Positions 47,588 through 57,550 of a DNA stretch of 64,000 nt are shown in pieces. The translations under genes were made by a program, and so were the position numbers. Below the pieces are notes generated by a model that worked only from the letters and a program-made list of their open reading frames with translations, did no database searches and was not told where the DNA came from. The first letter of the stretch is position 1. Each line of letters begins with the position of its first letter. Source of the DNA: JAKZVK01 sp965261065 (GTDB lineage: Bacteria; Acidobacteriota; Terriglobia; Bryobacterales; UBA6623); NCBI GenBank assembly GCA_965261065.1, contig OZ253444.1, forward strand, positions 4,712,001 to 4,776,000, read 5' to 3'.

Positions 47588-48910
47588 CTACGCAGCGTTG
47601 GCGACTCGATGTTCAGGAAGGAAAAACTGGTGCAACCCCTCATCCACGCGCAGCAGCCCATCGCGCGTCAACCGCACGTTCTCGGCGTCCGTCGTCAGGA
47701 ACCCGTCGCCCGCCAACTCCTCGAATTGGCACGCAAAGCGCTCCTGCAACGCCACGCCGTACTTGTCCTCGAAGTACCGTGTGTTCACTCGCCCCTTTTT
47801 CATCTGTAGGATGAACTCACGGATCATCCGCTCTTCAGCGGTCGTCTTCAGTGCGCGATAAATCGGCAGCTCGCCCTTTTCGAGCGCGGCCTCGTACTCC
47901 TCGATCCGGCTCTGGTTCTGGAAATGAACACCCTGGAGGTGGGAAAACGACGCCACACCGAGCGCCAACAAGTCCGCGCCGGCCCACAACAAGTCGCGGT
48001 ACAAGAACGTGGCGGTCTTCGGGTCTTTGACGGCCGTATAGCCGCTGGTCAACGTATACCCGGCCTTCTCGAATTCCGAGAACGCGTACTTCGCCCAAGC
48101 CCGTTTCACCGGCCAATCCGCCACCGGTGCAGACTCTTGCCCGTGCGCCCGCATTTCCTTTGAGATGACGGTGTTCGGCGGCAACTCCATCTGGTAGACG
48201 GTCACACTGTCGGGGTCCAGCGCAATCGTCTTGCTCACGCACGCTCGCCAGTTTTCGTCCGTCTCGCCAACCATGCCCGCGATCAAGTCGATGTTGATCT
48301 GCGGGAAGCCAACCTCGCGGGCCAGTTGGTAAACCTTGTCGATGTCCGCCGCGTTGTGGGCGCGTCCGTTCAACTCGAGGATCGTGTCGGCGAAGTTCTC
48401 GACGCCCAGGCTCAGGCGCGTGACGCCGATCTCTCGCAGGATATCGAGCTTGGATTTCGAAACTGTCCCCGGCTCGCACTCGAATGTGATCTCCTCCGCC
48501 TCGTCCCAGGGAAACAAAGGCCGGATCCCGTCGACGAGACGCCGCAACTGCTGCGTTGAAATGTACGACGGGGTGCCGCCGCCGAAGTAGACGAACTTGG
48601 GCTTCCGGCCGGCGGCGGCGGCCTTGCGAGCGTAGAGCGTCAGCTCGTCGATCAGCCCGTCGATATAGCGGTTGATCTCGGCCGAGTCCTTGTCAGTATA
48701 TACCTTGAAGTAGCAGAACCGGCAGCGCTTCCGGCAGAACGGGATATGAAAGTACAGACCGAGCGGCACCTTGTCCATCGGCGGGCGGTCCAGCGCCGCG
48801 ACCGCCTCCCCCACTTGCCCAGGGGTCCAAAACGAGTAGGGAGGGTAATTGGAAACGAAGTAGCTCCCAACAGCCGTCTTCTCGCTCGCGCCCGCCGTAG
48901 CCTGGGTCAT
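47588..48910 (-). CDS. Coproporphyrinogen oxidase-like radical SAM protein (HemN/HemW family)
   Basis: A 440-residue radical SAM enzyme. The cluster motif is FHIPFCRKRCRFCYFKVYTD (CxxxCxxC, residues about 58-65), with FVYFGGGTPSYISTQQL, ITFECEPGTVSKSKLDIL, RLSLGVENFADTILELNGRA and INIDLIAGMVGETDENW typical of HemN/HemW-like proteins. The C-terminal HemN-type domain (EERMIREFILQMKKGRVNTR) is present. Many such proteins are not in haem synthesis but act as methylases, cyclopropanases or haem degraders. The gene leads the operon with halogenase-like and ligase genes, which points to a small-molecule pathway. Confidence 0.85.
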   Translation of the reverse strand: MTQATAGASEKTAVGSYFVSNYPPYSFWTPGQVGEAVAALDRPPMDKVPLGLYFHIPFCRKRCRFCYFKVYTDKDSAEINRYIDGLIDELTLYARKAAAAGRKPKFVYFGGGTPSYISTQQLRRLVDGIRPLFPWDEAEEITFECEPGTVSKSKLDILREIGVTRLSLGVENFADTILELNGRAHNAADIDKVYQLAREVGFPQINIDLIAGMVGETDENWRACVSKTIALDPDSVTVYQMELPPNTVISKEMRAHGQESAPVADWPVKRAWAKYAFSEFEKAGYTLTSGYTAVKDPKTATFLYRDLLWAGADLLALGVASFSHLQGVHFQNQSRIEEYEAALEKGELPIYRALKTTAEERMIREFILQMKKGRVNTRYFEDKYGVALQERFACQFEELAGDGFLTTDAENVRLTRDGLLRVDEGLHQFFLPEHRVANAA

Positions 48911-49057
48911 GTGATGCCCTTTCTCTCCAACACTTGACTTTCATTCTAGACCCTGACCGCCGCCACCGCCGTCACGTGACGTGGCGCAGCGCCTGAACTG
49001 CCTCCCGTCGGGCAGACCGTATGAGTCTCACGACCGGGACTCGGTCGACCGCCAGCC

Positions 49058-50099
49058 TCATTGAATCACGACCGTCACGACGTTGGCGACGACGCCGTCC
49101 ACATCGATGACAATCTCCACTTCGCCGCGCCCGATTAGATCTCGTGAAATCGGACCGAGGTTAAACTGATCGAGCCTAAGTCCGCTTGCCCGACCAGCTC
49201 TCGGTTCAGCGCCATCAGCCCCAGCAGGTTCTCTTCGCTCGCCAGCATCTCCGTCTCGAAGCCGTGCAGCGTCGAGGTCAAGGCCGCACCGCGATCCCAG
49301 ATCTTCTGCGAACCGATCAGCCGAAACGTCGGATCGATCGAAACCCGCTCGGCGTCGTTGAGGTCCTCGTAGCCGGCGAGTCGGCTGTAAACCGACTGCC
49401 GCAACAGATCAGCGAGCGTGAACTGCTTGTTTGTGCCTTGCCGGGAGTCGCTGAGATGCTCGTCAATCAGTTCTCCGAGACCGAGCCGTTCGTCCAGTTC
49501 GCGAACCAAAATCAGGCCACCGTCGGAAGTGACGTGCGATCCCTGGAAATCGACTTTGAGAAGTCCATTGAAACTTAGCTGGAATGGCTTGGTTTGTTTT
49601 TCACCCATTGGGTGTTGGCCTCCATGGCGTTCTCATCGGGCTCTAGCCCCTATGAATAAAGACGCTCAAGACCGCTGGAAGGTCGGGATGTCAAACATCA
49701 AATTGAAAATGCGGGCTAAGAAGAAGCCCTGGTCTCCCGCAAACAGAACGGGGATCTCTCGTCCGTCGATCGTCGCCCGTACTGCGGAGAGATCCGAGCG
49801 GCCCCGGACACCCGTGGCGAACAACACCAGAAACACCTCGCTCCCTCGATCCAGGCGGTGGCGCTCAGAGTGGTAAACAACGAGGTCGCCACAACGAGCG
49901 AGGGGTCATCGAGCGCGAGGACGGTCGCCGCCAGGCGGTCGCAGTAGTCGCCGTCCGGCTGTGTGATACAGGCATCGAACGCCGGATCACGCTCGACCGC
50001 GTTACCCTGCTCGTCTCGAACCCCCTGGGTCACCACGAGCAGGTAACGCCGATGCTGCAGGGGCAAAGCGGCATCGCTGGCACGGCTGCAACCCTCCAC
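49058..50099 (-). pseudogene. C-terminal part of a large exported protein (TIGR03437 type), split by an IS1380 remnant
   Basis: Read from 50099: RRYLLVVTQGVRDEQGNAVE and LAATVLALDDPSLVVATSLF lead into FTTLSATAW, an Ig-like end domain common in acidobacterial exported proteins. After a frame change near 49860 the TIGR03437-like tail is seen: EVFLVLFATGVRGRSDLSAV, RATIDGREIPVLFAGDQGFF. The IS1380 remnant (49181-49715) cuts it, and beyond it the end reads LDQFNLGPISRDLIGRGEVE, IVIDVDGVVANVVTVVIQ and stop at 49058. Such tails are a hallmark of Solibacter-type Acidobacteria. The large N-terminal part is not present. Confidence 0.7.
49181..49715 (-). mobile_element. Partial IS1380 element, copy D
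   Basis: The 535 bases from the left end to codon about 142 of the transposase, very similar to copies A and C (MGEKQTKPFQLSF start at 49608, ending at LVGQA). The other two thirds are gone. CTAAG flanks both sides (49176-49180 and 49716-49720), so the break lies exactly at the distal target duplication. The reading frame (49608 to 49135) ends in host sequence and is not functional. Confidence 0.85.
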
Positions 50100-50292
50100 C
50101 TTCGCTCAGTCGTCACGCTCGCAGATCCGTCGGCGTTGGCGCATGAGTCGACCCTGGTGTGTGGGCGGACGCACCGACACCTGCGCCGCACGCCAATGGC
50201 AACTCATGGTCATCAAGTCACGTACAGAACGATTGAATTTTGGGACAATACGGGGTTGGGAGAGTCCTCTGCATTCTGAAAACGCGCTGACA

Positions 50293-52911
50293 ATGGCTGC
50301 CCCACTCCGCGTTCCTTGGAAGATCGTAGCTCTATTGTCGACGAGCCTCTCTGCGTTTCCTCAAGTAAATCCGGACATCGCCGGAGTCGCGCACACGGTG
50401 CTGGCGGAACACTGCCTGTCCTGCCACGGCTCGGCGAAAACATCAGGACTGGATCTTCGAAGCCGCGAGGCGTTGCTGCGCGGTGGTGTCCGCGGGCCGG
50501 CTGTGACTTCCGGCCAGATTGAGTCAAGCTTGCTCTACCAAGCGGCGGCTCACTTGGGAGATCTAAAGATGCCGCCGGGGAGCGCCGATCCGCTGCCTGT
50601 CGATCAGCTCGGCATCCTTCGACGCTGGCTTGACGCGGGCTTTCCGTACCCAACCCCGGATGGGCAGCCCGGATCGAGTGCGGACGAAAAATGGTGGTCC
50701 TTCAAACCTCCCCGACGCCCCAAAGTGCCCCAAGTGAAGCATGCTGATCTGCCGAACCCGATCGACGCTTTTGTGTTCGAAAAGTGGGAGCATGCGGGAC
50801 TGCACCATGCTGCGCCGGCAAGCAAACAGGTGTTGGTGCGGCGAGCCTACTTTGACTTGGTCGGTCTGCCTCCCAGCCCAGCGGAGATCATCCAATTCAC
50901 AAAGGACGAATCGCCCGACGCCTACGAGGAGCTGATCGACCGGCTTCTCGAGTCAAAGCGATACGGCGAGCGCTGGGGTCGGCACTGGCTCGACGTCGTG
51001 CGCTATGCCGACAGTGGTGGTTTCGAGACCGACGAGTTCTACCCCGACGCATGGCGGTATCGCGACTACGTGATCAAGTCGTTCAACTAAGACAAACCCT
51101 ACGATCGGTTCGTCCAAGAGCAAATCGGCGCGGACGAGCTGTGGCCGAACAACCTGGATCTCTACGACAGCAGCTACGCAATCCGCCCCGAGAAGGTGGA
51201 ACATCTGGAGGCGCGCGTGGGCACGGGTCTCTACACGTTCGGCACGGCTATAGGCGAGTCGTATCTTGAAACGCCGCAGCTACTGTATGAACGCTTTACG
51301 GATTGGGTAGACACGACCGGGGCCGCCTTCATGGGCCTCACGGTGGGGTGCGCCCGGTGCCACGATCACAAGTTTGATCCGATCACTCAGGAGGAGTACT
51401 TCCGACTGCAGGCAGTGTTTGCCGCGAGCCAACCCGTGAGCCTCTCCGTCGTCACAAAGATGACGGAGTTTCACCGGAACGAGGCGTACCCCCGCTACGT
51501 CGCGCTTGATGAGAGCCGCAATGCCTACGAGCTGTTTCTCGATCGCGTCAAGCAGCGTCTCGTCAACGAAAAGAAGACTGAGTTTGAAGCGGATATCGTT
51601 GGGGCGTTCGAGGTGCCTGAGGACGAGCAAACAGATGAGCAGAAGAAGCTTGCCGAACCTCTCGTCGAGGCGGTGGCGAAGATCAATCCTGAAGAACACT
51701 TCACGGCTGAGGAAACGATCGAGAAGACAAAGTTACAGCTCGCGATCGCCGAGGCTGTGATCGCGGTTCCAAGACAGGATGCCTCGCACGGCGTTCGCTT
51801 CGACGCTTTGTTCGACATCCCCTCGGCAACGGTGCTGGGCCCTGTCGCGCCGGAGCTGATTCCCGCGATCCATGTTCTTGACCGCGGAGACCTACAAAGC
51901 CACAAGGCCAGGGTGGGGCCCGGTTTTCCCTCTGCTCTCAGCCGTGGGGATGAGTTCGAGACCCGCGATCCGAACGGCCATCGTTATCGAAAAAAGCTCG
52001 CTCTTTGGCTCACCAGTCCCGACCACCCACTCACCGCTCGCGTGATGGTCAATCGCCTTTGGCAGTGGCATTTCGGGCGTGGGATAGTCGGCAGTTCCAA
52101 TGACTTCGGTCGGCAAGGCCAACCGCCGACTCATCCGAAACTGCTTGACTGGCTGGCCACTGAATTCGTCGCTCGCGGCTGGAGTCTCAAATCGATGCAC
52201 CGGCTCATCATGACGTCGTACGCCTACAAGATGTCGAGCCAATTCTCACACAGAGACAACCTTGCGATCAACCAAGACAACCGTTACCTTTGGCGCGCCA
52301 ACCGGCGGCGACTGGAAGCAGAAACGGTTTGGGATGCGATCCACTCGGCGGCGGGCACGCTGAATCTGAAGATGGGCGGGCGGCCCTTTGTGCCCCCGCT
52401 CTCCGATGCCGAGCTTGCGCCCCTGCGTAACAAGTGGTGGTGGACGGTGCCGGCCGATCCGGCGGATCATTCGCGGCGGGGTGTGTACATGCTGGCCCGT
52501 CGTACTTTCCTGTTCCCGATGTTTGACAAGTTCGACACGCCGGATCCGGCCGTGAGCAGCCCGAGCAGAGAAGTGACCACGGTCGCTCCCCAGTCACTGT
52601 TTCTGCTCAACAATCCGATTGTCTTCCGACAGGCGCTGGCGTTTGCTGGACGACTGGTGCAAGAAACGGGCGAAGACCCTGCCAAATGGGTCGATCTTGC
52701 TTGGCGCATCAGTTTCGCGAGGGCTCCGACGGCTGCGGAAGCGAGGGAAGCGCTTGAACTCCTGGAATCCGCTTCCGGTGAAGGCGGCTGGGAGAAGGCC
52801 CCCGAGAATCTCCCGAAAGCCTTGGTAGGTATCGATCCAGCAAGAGCACGGGCGTTGACGGAGCTGTGTCTGGCGATCTTTAATTTGAATGAGTTTCTCT
52901 TCGTCGACTGA
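50293..52911 (+). pseudogene. Cytochrome c-DUF1549-DUF1553 protein (PSD1 type) with in-frame TAA
   Basis: About 872 codons. A signal peptide (KIVALLSTSLSAFPQ) precedes a PSC1-type cytochrome motif VLAEHCLSCHGSAKTSGLDL, then DUF1549 (RRAYFDLVGLPPSPAEII, YGERWGRHWLDVVRYADS). TAA at 51088-51090 stops translation after YVIKSFN; the frame goes on with DKPYDRFVQEQIGADELWPN, a second CxxCH region (VGCARCHDHKFDPITQEEYF) and DUF1553 (TARVMVNRLWQWHFGRGIVG, TTVAPQSLFLLNNPIV). Only one base change explains the stop. The family is typical of planctomycetes and Acidobacteria and pairs with DUF1501 proteins, here 5 bases downstream. The second part could be translated from GTG 51196-like internal starts, but without the haem domain. 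Confidence 0.8.
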
Positions 52912-52916
52912 GTCCA

Positions 52917-54371
52917 ATGTCTATCTCAGCCTCCAGCGGTGAGTTCGTCCGCTCGCGCCGACAGTTTCTGCGCAAGTCCGCTTTTGGCTTTGGATCGCTT
53001 GCGCTGGGTCACCTGCTCGACCGAGATGGCGGCACGTTCGCTGCCGAAACGGCATCGAGCCGTGGGAACCCTCTGCACTCCAAACAGCCTCATTTCCCCG
53101 CCAAGGCGAAAAGCGTCATCTTCATCTTCCTGCAAGGAGGCCTAAGCCAAGTCGACAGCTTCGACCCGAAGCCGGCCTTGGCTCAGTGGGACGGCAAGTT
53201 GCTCCCGGCGGACTTCGGGGGCGGTAGGCTGTTGCTCGCGCAAATCAACGCCTTCGAAGCAAAGTTCATGCAGACCCGCCGGACATTCAAGAGGCGCGGC
53301 GAGTCCGGCATCGAGATTTCTGATCTTTTCGCGCACACGGCGGAGATGGCTGATGACTTAGCCGTCATCCGGTCTTGCTACCACGAATCCTTCATTCACG
53401 GACCCGCCCTCAGCGTGTTGAACACCGGCTCGTTGCGGTTGGGTGCACCGAGTTTGGGGGCGTGGACCTTGTACGGTCTGGGGAGCGAGACCGACAGCCT
53501 ACCGGCCTACGTCGTGATGACGGACAACTATCTGCGGTCGAGCAAATCGCTTTACGGCACCGGTTTTCTACCTGCCACTTATCAGGGCACTCTCGTTTCA
53601 ACTAGCGGACCCGCCTTCGAGAATCTGAATCCACCGCCGCAGATCGGTGCCGGACGACAGCGAAGGATACTCAATCAACTGCACCATTGGAACCGAAGAC
53701 ACCTCGAAACGCGCGAGGACGACACGAGGCTTGACGCCCGCATGAGCAACTACGAGTTGGCTTTTCGCATGCAGATGGCCGCGCCCGAACTCATGGATCT
53801 GTCAAAGGAGCCTGTGCACATTCGGGAACTCTATGGGCTCGAGGGGAAGGAGACGGGTAAGTTCGGCGGCATGTGTCTGCTTGCGCGGCGCATGGTCGAA
53901 AGAGGCGTACGCTTCGTTCAGCTCTATAGCAGCGGTTGGGACGGCCACAGCGAGTGCGACAAAGGCCACCTTAAGGTAGCTGCCAAGATGGATAAGCCCG
54001 TCGCCGGACTACTCAAAGACCTGAAGCAGCAGGGATTGCTCGACAGTACGCTTGTCGTTTCTGTAGGCGAGTTTGGACGAACCCCCATCATGCAAGGGAT
54101 AGACGGCCGTGACCACAATCCCTACGGGTTCAGCGCATGGATGGCCGGTGGCGGCATTCGAGGCGGCAAGGTTATTGGCGCGACCGACGAGTTCGGTTTC
54201 GCCGCGGTGGAAGACAAGATTCATGTAAACGATCTTCACGCGACAATCCTTGAACTTCTTGGCCTCGATCACATGAAGCTGACCTACTTTTTCGAGGGCC
54301 TCGAGAGGAGGGCCACGGGCGTGGGCGACTCGGGGCACAATAGTATCGCGTCACGTGTACTAGAGGGATGA
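52917..54371 (+). CDS. DUF1501 protein with Tat signal
   Basis: A 484-residue protein of the DUF1501 (sulfatase-like fold) family. The twin-arginine signal SRRQFLRKSAFGFGSLALGH spans residues about 13-32. The core motifs are KSVIFIFLQGGLSQVDSFDP, HGPALSVLNTGSLRLGAPSL, RFVQLYSSGWDGHSECDKGH and VVSVGEFGRTPIMQGIDGRD HNPY, the last two with the metal-binding-like D, H and D/H residues of the alkaline phosphatase superfamily. Its partner gene (DUF1549/DUF1553) ends 5 bases upstream, and the next gene overlaps its stop by 4 bases, so three genes form an operon. Function is not known; a role in polysaccharide use has been suggested for such pairs. Confidence 0.88.
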   Translation: MSISASSGEFVRSRRQFLRKSAFGFGSLALGHLLDRDGGTFAAETASSRGNPLHSKQPHFPAKAKSVIFIFLQGGLSQVDSFDPKPALAQWDGKLLPADFGGGRLLLAQINAFEAKFMQTRRTFKRRGESGIEISDLFAHTAEMADDLAVIRSCYHESFIHGPALSVLNTGSLRLGAPSLGAWTLYGLGSETDSLPAYVVMTDNYLRSSKSLYGTGFLPATYQGTLVSTSGPAFENLNPPPQIGAGRQRRILNQLHHWNRRHLETREDDTRLDARMSNYELAFRMQMAAPELMDLSKEPVHIRELYGLEGKETGKFGGMCLLARRMVERGVRFVQLYSSGWDGHSECDKGHLKVAAKMDKPVAGLLKDLKQQGLLDSTLVVSVGEFGRTPIMQGIDGRDHNPYGFSAWMAGGGIRGGKVIGATDEFGFAAVEDKIHVNDLHATILELLGLDHMKLTYFFEGLERRATGVGDSGHNSIASRVLEG

Positions 54372-54907
54372 AACACATTCAACTCCCACTCCTTCGCCTG
54401 GTGCTGGCTGGGCTGGTCGCAAGTTGTGTCCTGCCGGCGGATGAGTCTGGGCCTTCGATCGCGGAGCCCGCATTCGAAAACGTGATTCGCCTGCCTCAGG
54501 ACTTGTATACGCGTGATGGTCAGTCGCTTCCACAAGATCCCTACCGCGTTCGGGTGCGGTTCGACCACGGCGGCCCGGCGCTGGTTTTCGAAAGCCCCGA
54601 CCAAGCCAAAACGGTAATCGAGGGGAAGCAGACGGACCGGATTCAAGAGGGTGCCCCCGGCATTCCCATCGCGGGCACGATGTTCCTCCGCTCAACCGAT
54701 GACCCAATCGGCACCGACGCGGAGCGGCACCATAGCAAGACCGGACATCCCCAATATCAGGAAACAGAACGATACTGGAAGGCCACGCTCCGCATGTACC
54801 GCCATGCGGACGCCAAGCAGAAGGATGTCTTGCTCCTCTTTCAAAGACGGTTGCCCGGTGCGCGCTGGGAATCAACAGAGTTCTGGGTTCAATCGAAGAA
54901 ACCGTAA
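54368..54907 (+). CDS. Small exported protein of unknown function
   Basis: A 179-residue protein with an N-terminal signal (LPLLRLVLAGLVASCVLPAD); the LVASC segment could be a lipobox, making it a lipoprotein. The mature part has no recognised domain (ENVIRLPQDLYTRDGQSLPQ, TERYWKATLRMYRHADAKQK) and looks mostly beta. Its ATG overlaps the DUF1501 stop (ATGA at 54368-54371), so it is translated with that gene and may work with it. It is convergent with the LLM gene, 6 bases away. Confidence 0.65.
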   Translation: MKHIQLPLLRLVLAGLVASCVLPADESGPSIAEPAFENVIRLPQDLYTRDGQSLPQDPYRVRVRFDHGGPALVFESPDQAKTVIEGKQTDRIQEGAPGIPIAGTMFLRSTDDPIGTDAERHHSKTGHPQYQETERYWKATLRMYRHADAKQKDVLLLFQRRLPGARWESTEFWVQSKKP

Positions 54908-54913
54908 CCCTTG

Positions 54914-56032
54914 CTAGTCCAAGGGGGCTGTGTCCCTGACAGCCGCGTTCAGCGCCGGCATCAATTCGCGAGCGAATAACTCCATACTGTGAAGCCAGCT
55001 CTCCTTGTCATCCCAGTCGTAGCTCATCAGGATCAGGGTTCCGAACGGGCCCGTTTCGTCGCGCATCTTGAGTAGGCGGCGAAGAACTTCATCGACGTCG
55101 CCGGCGATGATCTGCTCGGTCATGAGGAAGTCGAGGTTGCAATCCGCGTCGCTCATATCGAGGTCGCGCTTGTAGATCTTGCGTCCGAGCCCTTTGTCGA
55201 AGAGCCTGCCGATGTACTCGTAGTTCTGTCCCAGAGAGTTACTTCGCGCTTTCTGCTCGGCTTCCTTCGTTGTGTCGGTCAAGAAGATGGATCTCGCAAT
55301 TTTGAATTGGGAACGGTCGGCGACGCGACCTGCTTCGCCCGCGCCGGCTTCGTAGGAGTTCCACATGTCGGCCAAGACGTTCGCAGTCACAAGGCAGTGT
55401 CCGAAAGGCTGGAATCCCCTGCGACCGGCCTCTCTCATGGAAGAGGAATTCCGGCTCATGCCCGGCATGGCAATCGGAGGATGCGGCCTCTGGTAGGGCT
55501 TGTGAATGTATCCGATGCCGGTCTCTTCGTCGACCGTATCCTTCAACCGAATGTTCCAGTGCTTGCCTTCGATCACGTAGGGAGGATCGGATTCCCACAA
55601 GCGAAGAATCATGTCGATCGCTTCGCTCACCATGGATGAAGCGTCTTTGGGGTCCACATCGTACAGCTCCTGATCGGCGGTCACGCTGCCGGGTCCGAAG
55701 CACAAGTTGAGTCGCCCTTTTGACAGATGGTCAAGGAACGCGAGGCGTCCGGCGACGTGAGCCGGGTGGTGTTGCTGAAGGCAGACCGGCGCTGGGCCCA
55801 TGCGAATCGTTTTGGTCTCGCCAAGAGCTCGGGCAATGAAGATCTCGGGCATCACGATGTTCTCGTACTTCATCGTGTGATGCTCGCCGATCCAAAACTC
55901 CGAGAAGCCGAACTCCTCCGCGCGAACGATGAGTTCGAGATCTTCGTCGTAACACTGCGCCAACGGTTTCCGCGGCGGGTGAAACGGCATGATGAACATG
56001 CCGTAGCTGATGTTCTGGGTTTCCTCGTTCAT
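54914..56032 (-). CDS. LLM-class flavin-dependent oxidoreductase (luciferase-like)
   Basis: A 372-residue bacterial luciferase-like monooxygenase of the LLM class. Visible hallmarks are the N-terminal strand YGMFIMPFHPPRKPLAQCYD, EFGFSEFWIGEHHTMKYENI, the TIM-barrel part RMGPAPVCLQQHHPAHVAGR and GRLNLCFGPGSVTADQELYD, and the C-terminal EQIIAGDVDEVLRRLLKMRD. Such enzymes use reduced FMN or F420 to oxidise small organic compounds; the substrate is unknown. It is divergent from the Nramp-like gene; the intergenic region holds a strong hairpin. Confidence 0.88.
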   Translation of the reverse strand: MNEETQNISYGMFIMPFHPPRKPLAQCYDEDLELIVRAEEFGFSEFWIGEHHTMKYENIVMPEIFIARALGETKTIRMGPAPVCLQQHHPAHVAGRLAFLDHLSKGRLNLCFGPGSVTADQELYDVDPKDASSMVSEAIDMILRLWESDPPYVIEGKHWNIRLKDTVDEETGIGYIHKPYQRPHPPIAMPGMSRNSSSMREAGRRGFQPFGHCLVTANVLADMWNSYEAGAGEAGRVADRSQFKIARSIFLTDTTKEAEQKARSNSLGQNYEYIGRLFDKGLGRKIYKRDLDMSDADCNLDFLMTEQIIAGDVDEVLRRLLKMRDETGPFGTLILMSYDWDDKESWLHSMELFARELMPALNAAVRDTAPLD

Positions 56033-56098
56033 GGGCAGAAACTAGGGACTCTGGTCGGCGACAATCTCTCACATTCTAGACAAGTTATGGACGACTCC

Positions 56099-56139
56099 AG
56101 AAGACTCCATAGAGCGGAATCCCGCTACTCGAGTCTTCT
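56099..56139. promoter_or_regulatory. Long hairpin in the LLM/Nramp divergent region
   Basis: The arms agaagactc (56099-56107) and gagtcttct (56131-56139) pair perfectly over 9 bp, and an inner stem AGCGG/CCGCT lies inside. The structure sits about 50 bases before the Nramp-like start. It may be an mRNA leader structure or an operator; no riboswitch family was recognised, and there is no following T-run. Confidence 0.45.
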
Positions 56140-56185
56140 TGCGGGTTGAAGCCCTGGTCGGCTTCCAGTACGATTGTGCTGACGC

Positions 56186-57550
56186 ATGGCTGCCGGCACA
56201 ACACCTGATCCCTATCTGCTCACCTCAGATAGTGTGGAAGTTGCCCCCACTCGGGCCTTCGAGACCTTGAAGCGAATCGGCCCTGGGCTGGTGACGGCGA
56301 GCGCGGTCGTGGGTACCGGCGAGTTGATCGCAACCCCGGTCCTCGGAGCAGAGAACGGCTACTCGCTGTTGTGGCTCGTCATCTTAAGCTGCGGGATCAA
56401 GGTCGTAGTTCAGAACGAGTTGGGCCGATACACCATCGGCACCGGCGAGACCGGGCTGGAGGCGCTGAATCGTCTACCGGGACCCCGCTTCCGTGTTTCG
56501 TGGGTCCTATGGCTGTGGCTGTGCATGTATACCACGACGCTGATGACCCAGAGCAGCATGCTGGCCGGCATCGCCGAGGTGATGAATCGCATCTTTCCAT
56601 CGATATCGATTCCGGTGTGGGTATGGACGGTGACGATAGGAACGATCGTCTTGTTGGTTGTCGGCCGCTATGGGTTCATCGAGAAGGTCTCGATCAGTCT
56701 GGTCGTCTGCTTTACGCTCGTCACTGTTGGCGCCGCGCACGTTCTGATGCTGAGGCCTGAGTACTTCTCGTGGGAGAGTGTGGCCGACGGACTCTCGTTT
56801 CACTTGCCGCAAGGTGGGTTGGTAACGGCAGCGGCAGTATTTGGAATCACAGGGGTTGGGTCGGCGGACCTCATCAACTACCCGTATTGGTGCATTGAGA
56901 AGGGGTACGCTCGTTACACGGGTCCGCGCGACGAAACCCCGGCTTGGGTCAGCCGGGCGCGGGGGTGGATTCGCGTCATGGGAGTGGATGTCGGCACGTC
57001 GGCCGTTGTCTACACGTTCGCGACCATTGCGTTCTATCTGCTGGGCGCGGGCATCCTACATGGGCTCGGAGTCGTGCCTGAGGGGACTGAGACCATTCGT
57101 GCCCTTTCGAACATTTACACCGAGACATTGGGCGGCTGGTCAAACTACCTTTTCCTTGCCGGCGCCATCGCTGTTTTGTATTCGTCTCTCTTTGCCGGGA
57201 CGGCGGCCGCCGCCCGGCCCTATGCTGACTTCGTGCGTCTACTCGGTGGTTACGATCGACATGACTCTGTGGCGCGTTTCCGTTACATTCAGGTCTTCTC
57301 CGTGGTCTTACTCTTGATCCCGGTACTCTACTACGTCCTCTTGCGGGAGCCGGTGTTGATGGTGAAGATCGGTGGCGTAGCCCAAGCCCTCATGCTCCCC
57401 ATCATCGGAGCAGCGACGTTGTACTTGCGGTATGTTCACCTACCGGGGAAGATTCTGCCCAAAGGCTGGATTACTCTGGCGCTTTGGATCACGACCGCCG
57501 TGACCGCCGTGATGATGGGGTACTCGCTTTTGCGGCAACTGGGTTTCTGA
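56186..57550 (+). CDS. Nramp-like transporter without the DPGN motif
   Basis: A 454-residue protein with about 11 hydrophobic helices. The first helix region reads RIGPGLVTASAVVGTGELIA, where true Mn/Fe Nramp transporters have a DPGN metal-binding motif; that aspartate and asparagine are missing. The helix-6 region (AAAVFGITGVGSADLINYPY) also lacks the usual metal-coordinating MPH. It therefore belongs to a divergent Nramp-related group whose substrate may be another ion or solute. A conserved pattern near the middle (YWCIEKGYARYTGPRDETPA) is shared within that group as I remember it. IS1595 copy 2 starts 35 bases after its stop. Confidence 0.8.
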   Translation: MAAGTTPDPYLLTSDSVEVAPTRAFETLKRIGPGLVTASAVVGTGELIATPVLGAENGYSLLWLVILSCGIKVVVQNELGRYTIGTGETGLEALNRLPGPRFRVSWVLWLWLCMYTTTLMTQSSMLAGIAEVMNRIFPSISIPVWVWTVTIGTIVLLVVGRYGFIEKVSISLVVCFTLVTVGAAHVLMLRPEYFSWESVADGLSFHLPQGGLVTAAAVFGITGVGSADLINYPYWCIEKGYARYTGPRDETPAWVSRARGWIRVMGVDVGTSAVVYTFATIAFYLLGAGILHGLGVVPEGTETIRALSNIYTETLGGWSNYLFLAGAIAVLYSSLFAGTAAAARPYADFVRLLGGYDRHDSVARFRYIQVFSVVLLLIPVLYYVLLREPVLMVKIGGVAQALMLPIIGAATLYLRYVHLPGKILPKGWITLALWITTAVTAVMMGYSLLRQLGF

